Notes under the pieces: generated by a model | What the model was told of the DNA's origin: nothing | Databases searched by the model: none | The model's input: only the letters and a program-made list of their open reading frames with translations | From: an uncultured Planctomycetales bacterium | GTDB lineage: Bacteria > Planctomycetota > Planctomycetia > Pirellulales > Thermoguttaceae | Reading direction: 5' to 3' | NCBI GenBank assembly: GCA_937889015.1 | Contig: CALARR010000393.1 | Span: 1-64,000 of the forward strand | Length of the DNA: 64,000 nucleotides | In this document: in pieces, positions 34,420 to 42,688 of the stretch | Numbering within the stretch: position 1 is the first letter of the stretch | Layout of the letters: each line of letters starts with the position of its first letter | Program-made: the position numbers and the translations under genes

Positions 34420-35188
34420 TGTACCGGTCGGTCTCGCGGCGTTTCGGTTTGAGGAAGATCTCCAGCGTCGGGCCGTGTTCGACAATCTGTCCCAAGAGCA
34501 TGAAGATGCACTCGTGGCTGGCGCGTCGCGCTTGGCCCATGTTGTGCGTGACGATCAGGATCGTGAACTTCTGCCGCAGTTCTTCGATGAGCGATTCAAT
34601 CCGTTCCACGCCGGCCCCGTCCAGGGCCGAGCAAGGCTCGTCCATCAGGATCACCTGCGGTTTGAGCGGCAGCAGGCGCGCGATGCACAACTTCTGCTGT
34701 TGTTCCAGCGAGAGTTGCGTGGCCTTGCGGTGCAAGCGATCCTTGACCTCGTCCCAGAGTTGCACGTCGCGCAGGGCCGCCTCGACCATCGCGTCCCGTT
34801 CGTCCCGACGGTACTGCCCGCGCCCCGCGTGCACGCGCACTCCGAACAGCACGTTCTCGTAGACCGAAATCGGCAAGGGATTGGGTCGCTGGAAGACCAT
34901 CCCCACGCTCTTGCGCAGCGCGCTGAGCGACACGTCGGGATCGTAGATGTTCTTGCCCAGGACCTCGATTTTGCCGGTAGTGGTCACGTTCCCGTAACGC
35001 TCGTTGATGCGGTTGAAACAGCGGAGCAACGTGGTCTTGCCGCAGCCCGAGGGCCCGATCAGAGCCGTGATCACTCCCGGCTTGATGCTCACCGTCACGT
35101 CTTTCAAGGCCTGGAAGTCCCCGTACCAGAGGTTCAATCCCTCGGTCTGAATGCTGTGGGGCAGGGTCGGCGCGGGCGAGGTGCTCAT
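34400..35188 (-). CDS. pstB: Phosphate ABC transporter ATPase PstB, copy 1 (degenerate signature)
   Basis: 262 aa from the ATG at 35188, which overlaps the stop of the upstream ATPase gene by one base (TGATG). Walker A GPSGCGKTT (45-53), Q-loop Gln100 in MVFQRPNPL, Walker B ILMDEP with Glu184 and H-loop His215 in VTHN are all intact. The signature reads LSLEQQQ (159-165) instead of LSGGQQQ, losing the glycine that contacts ATP across the dimer. DVSLSALRKSVGMVFQRPNP marks it as PstB. It pairs with the adjacent second ATPase. Last gene of the pst operon. No phoU follows. Confidence 0.92.
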   Translation of the reverse strand: MSTSPAPTLPHSIQTEGLNLWYGDFQALKDVTVSIKPGVITALIGPSGCGKTTLLRCFNRINERYGNVTTTGKIEVLGKNIYDPDVSLSALRKSVGMVFQRPNPLPISVYENVLFGVRVHAGRGQYRRDERDAMVEAALRDVQLWDEVKDRLHRKATQLSLEQQQKLCIARLLPLKPQVILMDEPCSALDGAGVERIESLIEELRQKFTILIVTHNMGQARRASHECIFMLLGQIVEHGPTLEIFLKPKRRETDRYISGYYG

Positions 35189-35940
35189 CAGCCGAAGTCT
35201 CCCGACACGTACTTCTCCGTCAATCGTTGTTGCGGTTGGTTGAACAGTTGCTGCGTGGGCCCCACCTCGATCAGTTGCGAGTCGCTGAAGAATGCGGTCT
35301 CGTCCGCCAGACGGCGCGCCTGCTGCACGAGGTTGGTGACCAGCACGATCGTCATTTCCTGCTTCAGCTCGCGGAGAATGTCCTCGATCTTCATCGTCGT
35401 CACCGGATCGATGGCGATCGAGAACTCGTCCAGACAAAGGATCTCCGGACGGTGGGAGAGCGCTCGGGCCAATGTCAACCGCTGCTGCTGACCGCCGGAG
35501 AGCCGCGTGCCCAACGTGTGCAAACGATCCTTGACCTCCTCCCACAGCATCGCCTGTCGCAGGCATCGCTCCACCAGCGGGTCCAGGTCGTGGCTGGCGT
35601 GGATTCCGGCGCGGCGCGGGGCGTAGGCCACGTTCTCATAGACGCTCAGCGGCAAGCCCACCGGGAGCGGAAAGACCATTCCCACCCGGCGGCGAAGCTG
35701 GTAGACGTTGCGAATGCTCGAAACGTCCTGGCCGTCGACGCGCACCTGTCCCTGGACCACCGCCGAGGGCACGAAGTCGATGGTCCGGTTGATGCACTTC
35801 AGCAGCGTGGTCTTGCCCGAGTTCGCCGGACCAATGATCGCGAAGATCTGCTTGGCGGGGATCGCCAGGTCCACCGCGCGCAAGGCGACCTTCGCGCCGT
35901 AGCGCACGGTGACCTGACTGAAAGAGACATGCGCGTCCAT
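35188..35940 (-). CDS. pstB: Phosphate ABC transporter ATPase PstB, copy 2 (degenerate Q- and H-loops)
   Basis: 250 aa. Walker A is GPANSGKTT (37-45), the signature LSGGQQQ (147-153) is perfect and Walker B is EILCLDEF with Glu172. The Q-loop has Pro91 in place of Gln (MVFPLPVGL) and the H-loop has Asn203 in place of His (VTNLVQQA). On their own these changes would disable a homodimer. Their pattern complements copy 1: the site built from copy-1 Walker motifs and this signature is fully canonical. The gene starts 7 nt after pstA and is coupled to copy 1 by TGATG. Confidence 0.9.
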   Translation of the reverse strand: MDAHVSFSQVTVRYGAKVALRAVDLAIPAKQIFAIIGPANSGKTTLLKCINRTIDFVPSAVVQGQVRVDGQDVSSIRNVYQLRRRVGMVFPLPVGLPLSVYENVAYAPRRAGIHASHDLDPLVERCLRQAMLWEEVKDRLHTLGTRLSGGQQQRLTLARALSHRPEILCLDEFSIAIDPVTTMKIEDILRELKQEMTIVLVTNLVQQARRLADETAFFSDSQLIEVGPTQQLFNQPQQRLTEKYVSGDFG

Positions 35941-35947
35941 CGCGAAC

Positions 35948-37213
35948 TCACCACCGTTTCCGCGAGCGAAGATACATCCGCAACCCGATGGAAAGACTGT
36001 TCACCGCCAGCACCAGTGCGATCAACACCACGGCGGTCCCGTACTGGACTTCGTCCGAGACACCGATGACTTGCGTGGCGAGCGTGAACAAATGCATCGA
36101 CAAGGCCATGCAGCGATCGCCCAGCCCATAGGGGAAGAAGGACTCCCAACCATGGTCGGCCACGGGCACGAAGAACACGGCGCCGGTGAAAAGGATCGGC
36201 GCGGTCTCGCCCGCAGCGCGCGAGACCTGCAAAATCACGCCTGTCAGGATGCCACTGATGGAATTGGGCAGGACGATGGTGCGGATGGTCTGCCAGCGCG
36301 TGGCCCCCATGTTCCAGCAGGCCTCGCGAAAGGACATCGGCACCGAGGCCAAGGCCTCGCGCGTGCTGGTGATGATCACCGGCAAGGTCATCACGGCCAG
36401 CGTGCAGGAGGCGGCCAGCAACGAGCGACCCATCCCCGCAAATAGCACGAAGGCCCCCACACCGAACAGGGCGTGTACGATGCTCGGCACGCCGGCCAGA
36501 TTCATCACGGCCAGGTTCACGATCCGCGTCAGCCAATTGTCGCGCGCGTACTCGTTCAGATACACTCCGGCCAGAATGCCCACCGGAGCGGCGATCAGCA
36601 GCGAAAGGAAGACCAGGAAGAACGTTCCCACGAGCGGGGCCCAGATTCCCCCGGCCTTCATGAACTCCTGGGGATTCTCCCATACAAAGGAAAAGCTCAG
36701 CGCGGGCCAGGCTTTCCACAGCAGGAAGCTCAAGACGGCCACGACCGGAATCACGAGGACGACGGTCATCCCCAGGAAGAGATACTTGGCGCCTGTTTCC
36801 TCGATCCGCCTGCGGCGTTCGATGCGCGAGGGCGTGAAGACCTCGTGGTGTACGAGCCGAATGCGTTGGCCGGCGCACAGCCTGAGCGTCCCGGCTGCAG
36901 CCATCTGGCTCAATCCTGCCACGGCCGACGACAGTCCCCACCATGGCGACAGTTCCGACCCGTCGCCGCCGTCACCCCGGAGGGTCGCGTGCAGATGAAA
37001 TTCCCGCATCGCCCGGGTCGCCGCGGGAGCCTGTCCGCGTGCGACACACACGATCTCTAGAGGTTGCCGCCAATCGTGGTCGGTGAGTTCGGGCTCTGCC
37101 GCGGCGCGCAAGACCGAGTCCAGGTCGGCAAAGGGTCCGCGCGGCGCGACTTTGAAGGAGCCGCGAGCCAGGTAGTATTCGCCGATCGTCCGCGGCTCAG
37201 CGGTCGTGCTCAT
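35948..37213 (-). CDS. pstA: Phosphate ABC transporter permease PstA with long N-terminal extension
   Basis: 421 aa. The permease core (~145-421) has six membrane segments and the EAA loop REACWNMGATRWQTIRTIVL, with SRAAGETAPILFTGA and VPSIVHALFG typical of PstA. The first ~140 residues are an extra hydrophilic region (IGEYYLARGSFKVAPRG and LEIVCVARGQAP) that ordinary PstA proteins of ~280-300 aa lack and that I do not recognise. It would face the cytoplasm, near the ATPases. The gene overlaps pstC by 17 nt. Confidence 0.9.
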   Translation of the reverse strand: MSTTAEPRTIGEYYLARGSFKVAPRGPFADLDSVLRAAAEPELTDHDWRQPLEIVCVARGQAPAATRAMREFHLHATLRGDGGDGSELSPWWGLSSAVAGLSQMAAAGTLRLCAGQRIRLVHHEVFTPSRIERRRRIEETGAKYLFLGMTVVLVIPVVAVLSFLLWKAWPALSFSFVWENPQEFMKAGGIWAPLVGTFFLVFLSLLIAAPVGILAGVYLNEYARDNWLTRIVNLAVMNLAGVPSIVHALFGVGAFVLFAGMGRSLLAASCTLAVMTLPVIITSTREALASVPMSFREACWNMGATRWQTIRTIVLPNSISGILTGVILQVSRAAGETAPILFTGAVFFVPVADHGWESFFPYGLGDRCMALSMHLFTLATQVIGVSDEVQYGTAVVLIALVLAVNSLSIGLRMYLRSRKRW

Positions 37214-38156
37214 GGCGAATTCCCTTGACGACCAGGTCGGCTGTGAGATTGACCGCGAACGTCACGGCGAAGAGGACTAGTCCAATGAGGAAGAGCACGC
37301 GATAGTGCGCGTCACCGGCCACGGCCTCGCCCAACTCCGAAGCGATGGTAGCCGTCAGGGTGCGAATGGGATCGAGCAGGCTGTAGGGGATCTGCACGGC
37401 ATGGCCGGTGGCCATGAGCACGGCCATGGTCTCGCCGATGGCGCGGCCCACGCCCAGGAGCACGGCGGCCAACAATCCATTCTTGGCGGCCGGAAACAGG
37501 ACCCGATACACAATCTCCCAACGGCTGGCGCCCAGGGCCAAGGCCGCCTCGCGATAGGAGTCGGGCACGGCCTTCAAGGCGTCCTCACCCACCGAGACGA
37601 TGATCGGCACACTCATCAACGCGAGGATCAAACCGCCGTTGAGCAAGTTCACGCCTACCGCCGCGCCCGTAGTGTTGATCAGGACCGGTCCAATGACCAT
37701 ATAGCCGACGAACCCCCAGACGACCGAGGGGATGGCAGCCAAGAGTTCGATCACGATCTTCAAGACTTCCCTGAAACGGCCCTGGCAGAACTCCGAGACA
37801 TAGACGGCGGCCCCCAATCCCAGGGGCACGGCGATCAGCATGGCCAACGTCGTGACCGACACGGTTCCCACCAGCATGGCCAGAATGCCATACTGCGGCC
37901 GGACCACCGACGACGGCCGCCACTCGGTGCTCGTCAGGAACTCGCTGAAGTCGAATCCGCGGCCGATCAGCGGCAGAGCCTCCCGGCAGACGAAACAGAA
38001 GATCGCGAACACGAACAGGATGGCGCTCCAGCCGCAGATCCGGATGAGCCACTCGATGAGCGGCTCGAGGCGATCTGCCCACCAGCGCATGCTGGCGCCG
38101 AACGTGTGCCGTGCGGCGCGCGGCGAAGTGGTTGGGGCGGTTTGGGGAGTGCTCAT
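37197..38156 (-). CDS. pstC: Phosphate ABC transporter permease PstC
   Basis: 319 aa, the usual PstC length. Six membrane segments begin at WSAILFVFAIFCFV. Family motifs are AAIPSVVWGFVGYMV, the EAA loop REAALALGASRWEIVYRVLF, and GVGRAIGETMAVLMATGHAV. It forms the channel with PstA. It lies 41 nt after pstS and overlaps pstA by 17 nt, so the three are one transcript. Confidence 0.95.
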   Translation of the reverse strand: MSTPQTAPTTSPRAARHTFGASMRWWADRLEPLIEWLIRICGWSAILFVFAIFCFVCREALPLIGRGFDFSEFLTSTEWRPSSVVRPQYGILAMLVGTVSVTTLAMLIAVPLGLGAAVYVSEFCQGRFREVLKIVIELLAAIPSVVWGFVGYMVIGPVLINTTGAAVGVNLLNGGLILALMSVPIIVSVGEDALKAVPDSYREAALALGASRWEIVYRVLFPAAKNGLLAAVLLGVGRAIGETMAVLMATGHAVQIPYSLLDPIRTLTATIASELGEAVAGDAHYRVLFLIGLVLFAVTFAVNLTADLVVKGIRHEHDR

Positions 38157-38197
38157 CCTTGGGCCGTGATTTCTTCCCGGAGAAATACTTCGAGGGG

Positions 38198-39208
38198 CTA
38201 CTGCGGCTTGTGCGCCACGGCACGGACAGGAATCGCCGATCGTGTCGAGGTGGCGCGTGTCGGCTCTGTCGATGGCTTCTCTCTGGCAGGCTGCTGGGGC
38301 TGACGGTCGCCGCCCGTGGATCGAGCCCCGACGTTTCGCTCGGGTATGGGCGCGTAACCCAGAGCGAGGACCACCTTCTGTCCGTCAGTCGAGCGAATCC
38401 AGTCGAGGTACTCGCCGATGTGTCCGGTGGGGGAGCCGACCGTGTAGATCTGCAAGGGACGTGTGATAGGATACGTACCGGACTGGGCGTTTTCCACCGT
38501 CGGTGGAATCGCCGGCTGCCCTTTGCACCGCGCCAAGGCCAGCACCTTGACCCCGTCCGTTCGGCAGCCAATCCCGCTGTAACCGATGGCGCTGGGGGTC
38601 CAGGAAATCAGGGTCACTACGTCTTTCGAGCCGCTGGGGTCCACCGAGCCCAGCTTGAAATCCCGCTGCGCGCCAAGAACCACATCGCGAAAGTAATCGT
38701 AGGTGCCGGAACTGTTCTGCCGGTTCACGCGCACGATCTTGTCACTGCCGTTGGGGAGCGATGTTCCCAGCAATTGCGACCAGGTGGTGATTCGCCCTCT
38801 CTCGCCGTAGATTTCAGCCAACTCCTCGATCGAAATCTCGTTCAGTGGATTGTCCTTGTGTACAAAGACGGCCAAAGCGTCGTATCCCACGACGTGTTCC
38901 ATCGGTTCGCCGTGGCGATTGGCGCGGGCCCGCGCGATTTCGTTCTCCTTCATCTTGCGGCTGGTGTTGGCCAGGTCGCAATTGCCGTCGATGAGACTGG
39001 CGATCCCCACGCCGGAACCACCGCCGAGCACCTGCAGACTGATATGCGGATGCGTCTTGCGGTATTGTTCGGCCCAGGCCTGGGCCACGTTGACCATCGT
39101 GTCCGAGCCTTCCACGCGGATCACGGTCTGAGGGCCCTCGCCACCGCAGCCAAGCGGCGACAACAGGCCTAGGGCGGCCAAGAGAATCAGCCTGATCCGA
39201 GACTCCAT
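38198..39208 (-). CDS. pstS: Phosphate-binding lipoprotein PstS
   Basis: 336 aa from the ATG at 39208; the frame to 39352 adds a non-signal leader. The lipoprotein signal is LILLAALGLLSPLGC with lipobox PLGC. Phosphate-binding motifs include RVEGSDTMVNVAQAWAEQY, GGGSGVGIASLIDGNCDLA (SGxG anion loop), RQNSSGTYDYFRDVVLG and SPSGSKD-like VDPSGSKDVV. It captures periplasmic phosphate for PstCA. The C-terminal ~45 residues after YAPIPERN are polar, Arg/Pro-rich and probably disordered. First gene of the operon. Confidence 0.93.
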   Translation of the reverse strand: MESRIRLILLAALGLLSPLGCGGEGPQTVIRVEGSDTMVNVAQAWAEQYRKTHPHISLQVLGGGSGVGIASLIDGNCDLANTSRKMKENEIARARANRHGEPMEHVVGYDALAVFVHKDNPLNEISIEELAEIYGERGRITTWSQLLGTSLPNGSDKIVRVNRQNSSGTYDYFRDVVLGAQRDFKLGSVDPSGSKDVVTLISWTPSAIGYSGIGCRTDGVKVLALARCKGQPAIPPTVENAQSGTYPITRPLQIYTVGSPTGHIGEYLDWIRSTDGQKVVLALGYAPIPERNVGARSTGGDRQPQQPAREKPSTEPTRATSTRSAIPVRAVAHKPQ

Positions 39209-39413
39209 TCCGCTGCCCTTTACAGAACCGTCGATGGTCGGAAAAGCGGCCCGGCTCTGGTCCACAGCAAGACCGGACTGCCTGGGGGCAGCACCGAGCA
39301 AGCACCAAGCGGGGTAACCGCAGCCAACTGGGCCGCTTGCGCCACCTGCCAAGACCGCATCCGGGGCGCACCGCTGTCCCTATCCGATTGTCGATGAAAA
39401 TTCGGCTAGGGCA

Positions 39414-39442
39414 GTGTTAACAGAGCACAAGATGGGTGTCAA
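39414..39442 (-). promoter_or_regulatory. Candidate promoter / Pho-box-like repeats of the pst operon
   Basis: On the minus strand a perfect TTGACA (39437-39442) lies 17 nt from TAACAC. The same block contains TTGACAC and TTAACAC starting 22 nt apart, two helical turns, like tandem Pho-regulon boxes. It lies about 205 nt upstream of pstS. The rest of 39209-39523 shows no gene. Confidence 0.4.
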
Positions 39443-39523
39443 TAGAACCCCTCTGTCGGATGAGGCAATCGGCCGGACGCGCCGCCACGACCCAGAATCC
39501 CGCGTCGGCGCTGCTCGCGTGGG

Positions 39524-41368
39524 CTACGCGCCGCCCAGTTCCGCCAGCAACGATTCGGCCTCACGGAAAGCCGTGCTCTGCGGCACTTCCGCGCCCTGCC
39601 GCAGTTCTCCCAGCAACTCACCCAGGAGTTCCTGCTCTAGCCAACAGGCCAGCCAGTTGGCCCGTTGCTGGGCGTATCGGTTTTGGAGCCGCGTGAAGAG
39701 GCGGCCGGCGGCCTGGCGCATACCTTCGCTGGTGCCGCTGACAAGGGCCTCGCCTCCTCCGGCAATCCCCCCTGCAATTGCCGCTTCGGTGGCCAGGTGT
39801 CCCGCGCCCTGTTGGGCGGCCTGCAGCGCTGCGTGGCCCACCAGGTCGCCCGCCAAAACCCAACCACTGACGGCCAGGGAAATGGTGATGGCCGGCCGGG
39901 CTACAGCAGCCACATGGTCCAGCGAGCGCAGGAAGGCCACGGCGCGAGGACTCGCATCGCGCCACAGGTCCAACTCTCGCCGCAAGAAGTCCCGGTAGGC
40001 CTCGTCCACGGCCGGCAGTGCCGCGTGTGCCGACTGCACGCGCAGCAGCAACCGTTGCCGAGAATCGCCGCCCAGCAAACGCTGGAGACGCGGACGCAAG
40101 GTTTCGTTTCCCACCCGAGCTAGTCGCTCCAATTCGTCGAACAGCTTCTCTACGGCCAGCACGATCGCCTCCCGTTCCCGCTGCTGGAAGGCCACCAGCG
40201 GGTCGACTCCCGGGCCGGCCAGTTGATCCCAGGCCGCGCGCAACGGCCACGTGACTCTGCGTCCCAACGCTCGATAGAAACCATGCACCTGCCGCGACCA
40301 GCTTGGCCGTTGGAGATCCCACCAGGCGCGGATCTCGTCGACCACGGTGCCCGGAGGCAGGGCGGGCCAGGCCACGCGAGCCATTTCCGTGGCCGAGAGG
40401 GCGGCTGCCGCCTGCTGGAACCCGTCGGCCGTGAAGCGGATCGCCTGCAACCAACCGGCCGCGCCTTGCTGAGGATCGAGCACGCGTTGCATGGCGCCGC
40501 GAAACGTGCGGATTTTGATCTCGTCGAAATGCAGCGAGGCCAGATCGTCTCGAAGGTTCGACGGAGCATTGGACGTCTGACGCCCGTCCACTCCCACGTT
40601 GAAGAACGGCACTCGCAGGGCCTGGGCCGCCGGGCGGTCCAAAGGGAGCACGTAGACCAGTTCTGGTCGGGTCCCGGTCTCCTGGCAGAAGGTGGCCAAC
40701 CACAGCGGCCAGTAGGGTTGGTCCGCTTGCATGTCGCATTGATTGAAGAGGATTACGATCGGCTTGTCAGCCTTCACCGCCTCGCGGAAGAACTGTTTGA
40801 CCGCCGCGTCGTTGTATTTCTGCTGCGTGAGCACGGCCACCAGGACGTCGGCCGTCTGGCGCAGGGCGCGTGCCCGATCCCAGTTCACTCGGGCGTCCGA
40901 ATCGACGTCCGGCGCGTCCAACGCCAGCAACCGCGGCGGCATGCGCGCGCCGACGCGCCAAAACAGCAGATTCTCGGGATCGTCGCGGAGCGGGTCTTGC
41001 GGAGAATGCCAAGGCCGCAGCGTGAAGGGCGCAAACAGACGCGACAGGAGTTCCGGTTGCTGAACGCCCGGCGGGACCAGGCATACCGGGTGCTTGGTGC
41101 CTGCCGCCAGGGGGCTGGAAGCGCTGGCCTCTTCGCCGGCCAGGTGATTGAAGACCAACGACTTGCCGATGTTGGTGCCGCCCACGATCGCCACGATCAA
41201 GAGCGGCTCGATCTCGAGTTGCGGGAGCAGCTTGTGCCGCAGCAGTTCATACCATTCCTGGCCCTCGGGCGAGGGCACTCCGACCGCCTTCGCGCCCGGC
41301 TCCAGCGCAGCCAAGGCCGTCAGTAGACGCTGAACTTGCTGGGCCCAGGTTGCGTAGTCGGCAATCAT
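39524..41368 (-). CDS. Membrane-associated dynamin-like/YfjP-type GTPase
   Basis: 614 aa. The GTPase domain (~50-260) has G1 GGTNIGKS, G3 region LALDAPDVDSDARV and G4 NQCD, with ADVLVAVLTQQKYNDAAV between. A helical region follows (~280-490). A hydrophobic hairpin (~500-545: AITISLAVSGWVLAGDLV then AAIAGGIAGGG) suggests membrane insertion, as in dynamin-like proteins. The C-terminus is a helical tail (AQQRANWLACWLEQELLGEL). It lies 24 nt after the ketosynthase-like gene, so it is probably co-transcribed. Membrane remodelling is inferred from fold only. Confidence 0.75.
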   Translation of the reverse strand: MIADYATWAQQVQRLLTALAALEPGAKAVGVPSPEGQEWYELLRHKLLPQLEIEPLLIVAIVGGTNIGKSLVFNHLAGEEASASSPLAAGTKHPVCLVPPGVQQPELLSRLFAPFTLRPWHSPQDPLRDDPENLLFWRVGARMPPRLLALDAPDVDSDARVNWDRARALRQTADVLVAVLTQQKYNDAAVKQFFREAVKADKPIVILFNQCDMQADQPYWPLWLATFCQETGTRPELVYVLPLDRPAAQALRVPFFNVGVDGRQTSNAPSNLRDDLASLHFDEIKIRTFRGAMQRVLDPQQGAAGWLQAIRFTADGFQQAAAALSATEMARVAWPALPPGTVVDEIRAWWDLQRPSWSRQVHGFYRALGRRVTWPLRAAWDQLAGPGVDPLVAFQQREREAIVLAVEKLFDELERLARVGNETLRPRLQRLLGGDSRQRLLLRVQSAHAALPAVDEAYRDFLRRELDLWRDASPRAVAFLRSLDHVAAVARPAITISLAVSGWVLAGDLVGHAALQAAQQGAGHLATEAAIAGGIAGGGEALVSGTSEGMRQAAGRLFTRLQNRYAQQRANWLACWLEQELLGELLGELRQGAEVPQSTAFREAESLLAELGGA

Positions 41369-41392
41369 GAATCGCCCTGCACGTCGCGGAAC

Positions 41393-42655
41393 CTAGGGCA
41401 ACGCCAAAACCACCGCGGTGGCCTGGCCCGTGCAAGCATGGTTGAGAACCAACGCCACCGGAGCGGGCCGGGACAAGGGCTCCTCGCGAATGACGTTGAC
41501 CGGGCAGTCTGGGTCCGGGGTTTGGTAGTTCAGCGTGGGCGGGATCAGCCCGTGCTGAAGACCCAGTACGCTCACGGCCATTTCGACAGCCCCGCTGCCT
41601 GCGGCCAGGTTGCCGAAGTAACTCTTGGGGGCTGTCACCGGAACCGCCCCCAAGGTGTCATGGATGGCTTGCGCCTCGATGCGGTCATCGAGCGTGGTGC
41701 TCATGCCGTGTGCGTTCACATGGCCCACGTCGCGCGCGCTGATGCCAGCCGCCGTCATCGCCCCGCGGATCACCTGCCGGATCGCTGCGCCGCTAAGCGT
41801 CTGGCCTTTGCGTGCGGGTTCGAAGGCCGAGGCAAAGCCCAGGACTCGGGCCAGGATCTTGGCTCCGCGCGCTTCGGCCACGTCACGACGCTCCAGAACG
41901 AACGCCGCCGCCCCTTCGCCGTTGACCATTCCGTCGCGCTTCGCGTCGAAGGGCCGGCAGGCCGCAGCCGGCGCGTCGCCCTGATGCGTGTACTGCATGG
42001 CCTGCTGATGCACCCAGATCGTGGGGTGCAACCGGGAGCCTGCTCCGCCAGCCAGCATCGCATCGACGTGGCCGCGCTGGATCGCGCGAGTCGCTTCGAT
42101 GATCGCGGCCAGGCTCGAGACCTCGCCCAACACGAGGGTATTGTTTGGGCCGCGCATGTCCTGGGCGATGCCGATGTGGCAGGCCGGCATGTTGGGCAAG
42201 TACTTGAGCATCCACAGCGGATAGAATTCAGCCAGGGCCTTGCGGCCCCAGTCCGCATAGCAGAACTCGCCGTTCTCCACGCAAGACCTGTAGGGTCCGA
42301 TCAACTCGTCCAACTCGCAGGCGATCAAGTCCGCGCCGAACACCACCCCCGAACGCTGCGGATCGTAGCCCGCCGCCAGTCCCGAGTCGCCCCAGGCCAT
42401 GTCGGCCGCACAGAAGCCCAACTGGATGTCGCGGCTCATGACCTTCAGGTTCTTTCGCGCGCGCACGTGCTGTTTGGGGACGAAGTCCTCCACGCTGCCG
42501 CCGATGGGGGCGGGGCAAACGCAGCGTTCAAACAAGGGCAGCCGTCGCACGCCGCTCCGCTGCGCCAGCAGCGAGTCCCAGAACACCGTGTTCCCAATGC
42601 CGATGGGGCTGACGATTCCCAGGGCCGTAATGACCACTTCCGGATTGACTGCCAT
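41393..42655 (-). CDS. Ketosynthase-fold protein lacking catalytic Cys (chain-length-factor-like)
   Basis: 420 aa from the ATG at 42655 (an upstream TTG is rejected). It is a full-length beta-ketoacyl-ACP synthase fold: ITALGIVSPIGIGNTVFWDS at the start, DAMLAGGAGSRLHPT, FDAKRDGMVNGEGAAAFVLE. The nucleophile Cys of the TACxxG motif is replaced by Glu178 in LVLGEVSS. His316 (NAHGMSTTLDD) is kept, and the second His is Asn349 (KSYFGNLAAG). Condensation is therefore not expected. Chain-length factors and KSQ decarboxylases, which carry Gln at the Cys position, are the nearest known behaviour. It lies between a GNAT gene (33 nt) and a GTPase gene (24 nt). No acyl carrier protein or active partner KS is nearby. 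Confidence 0.85.
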   Translation of the reverse strand: MAVNPEVVITALGIVSPIGIGNTVFWDSLLAQRSGVRRLPLFERCVCPAPIGGSVEDFVPKQHVRARKNLKVMSRDIQLGFCAADMAWGDSGLAAGYDPQRSGVVFGADLIACELDELIGPYRSCVENGEFCYADWGRKALAEFYPLWMLKYLPNMPACHIGIAQDMRGPNNTLVLGEVSSLAAIIEATRAIQRGHVDAMLAGGAGSRLHPTIWVHQQAMQYTHQGDAPAAACRPFDAKRDGMVNGEGAAAFVLERRDVAEARGAKILARVLGFASAFEPARKGQTLSGAAIRQVIRGAMTAAGISARDVGHVNAHGMSTTLDDRIEAQAIHDTLGAVPVTAPKSYFGNLAAGSGAVEMAVSVLGLQHGLIPPTLNYQTPDPDCPVNVIREEPLSRPAPVALVLNHACTGQATAVVLALP

Positions 42656-42688
42656 AGCGCACAAGACAATGGTGAGTAGAAAATTCGT

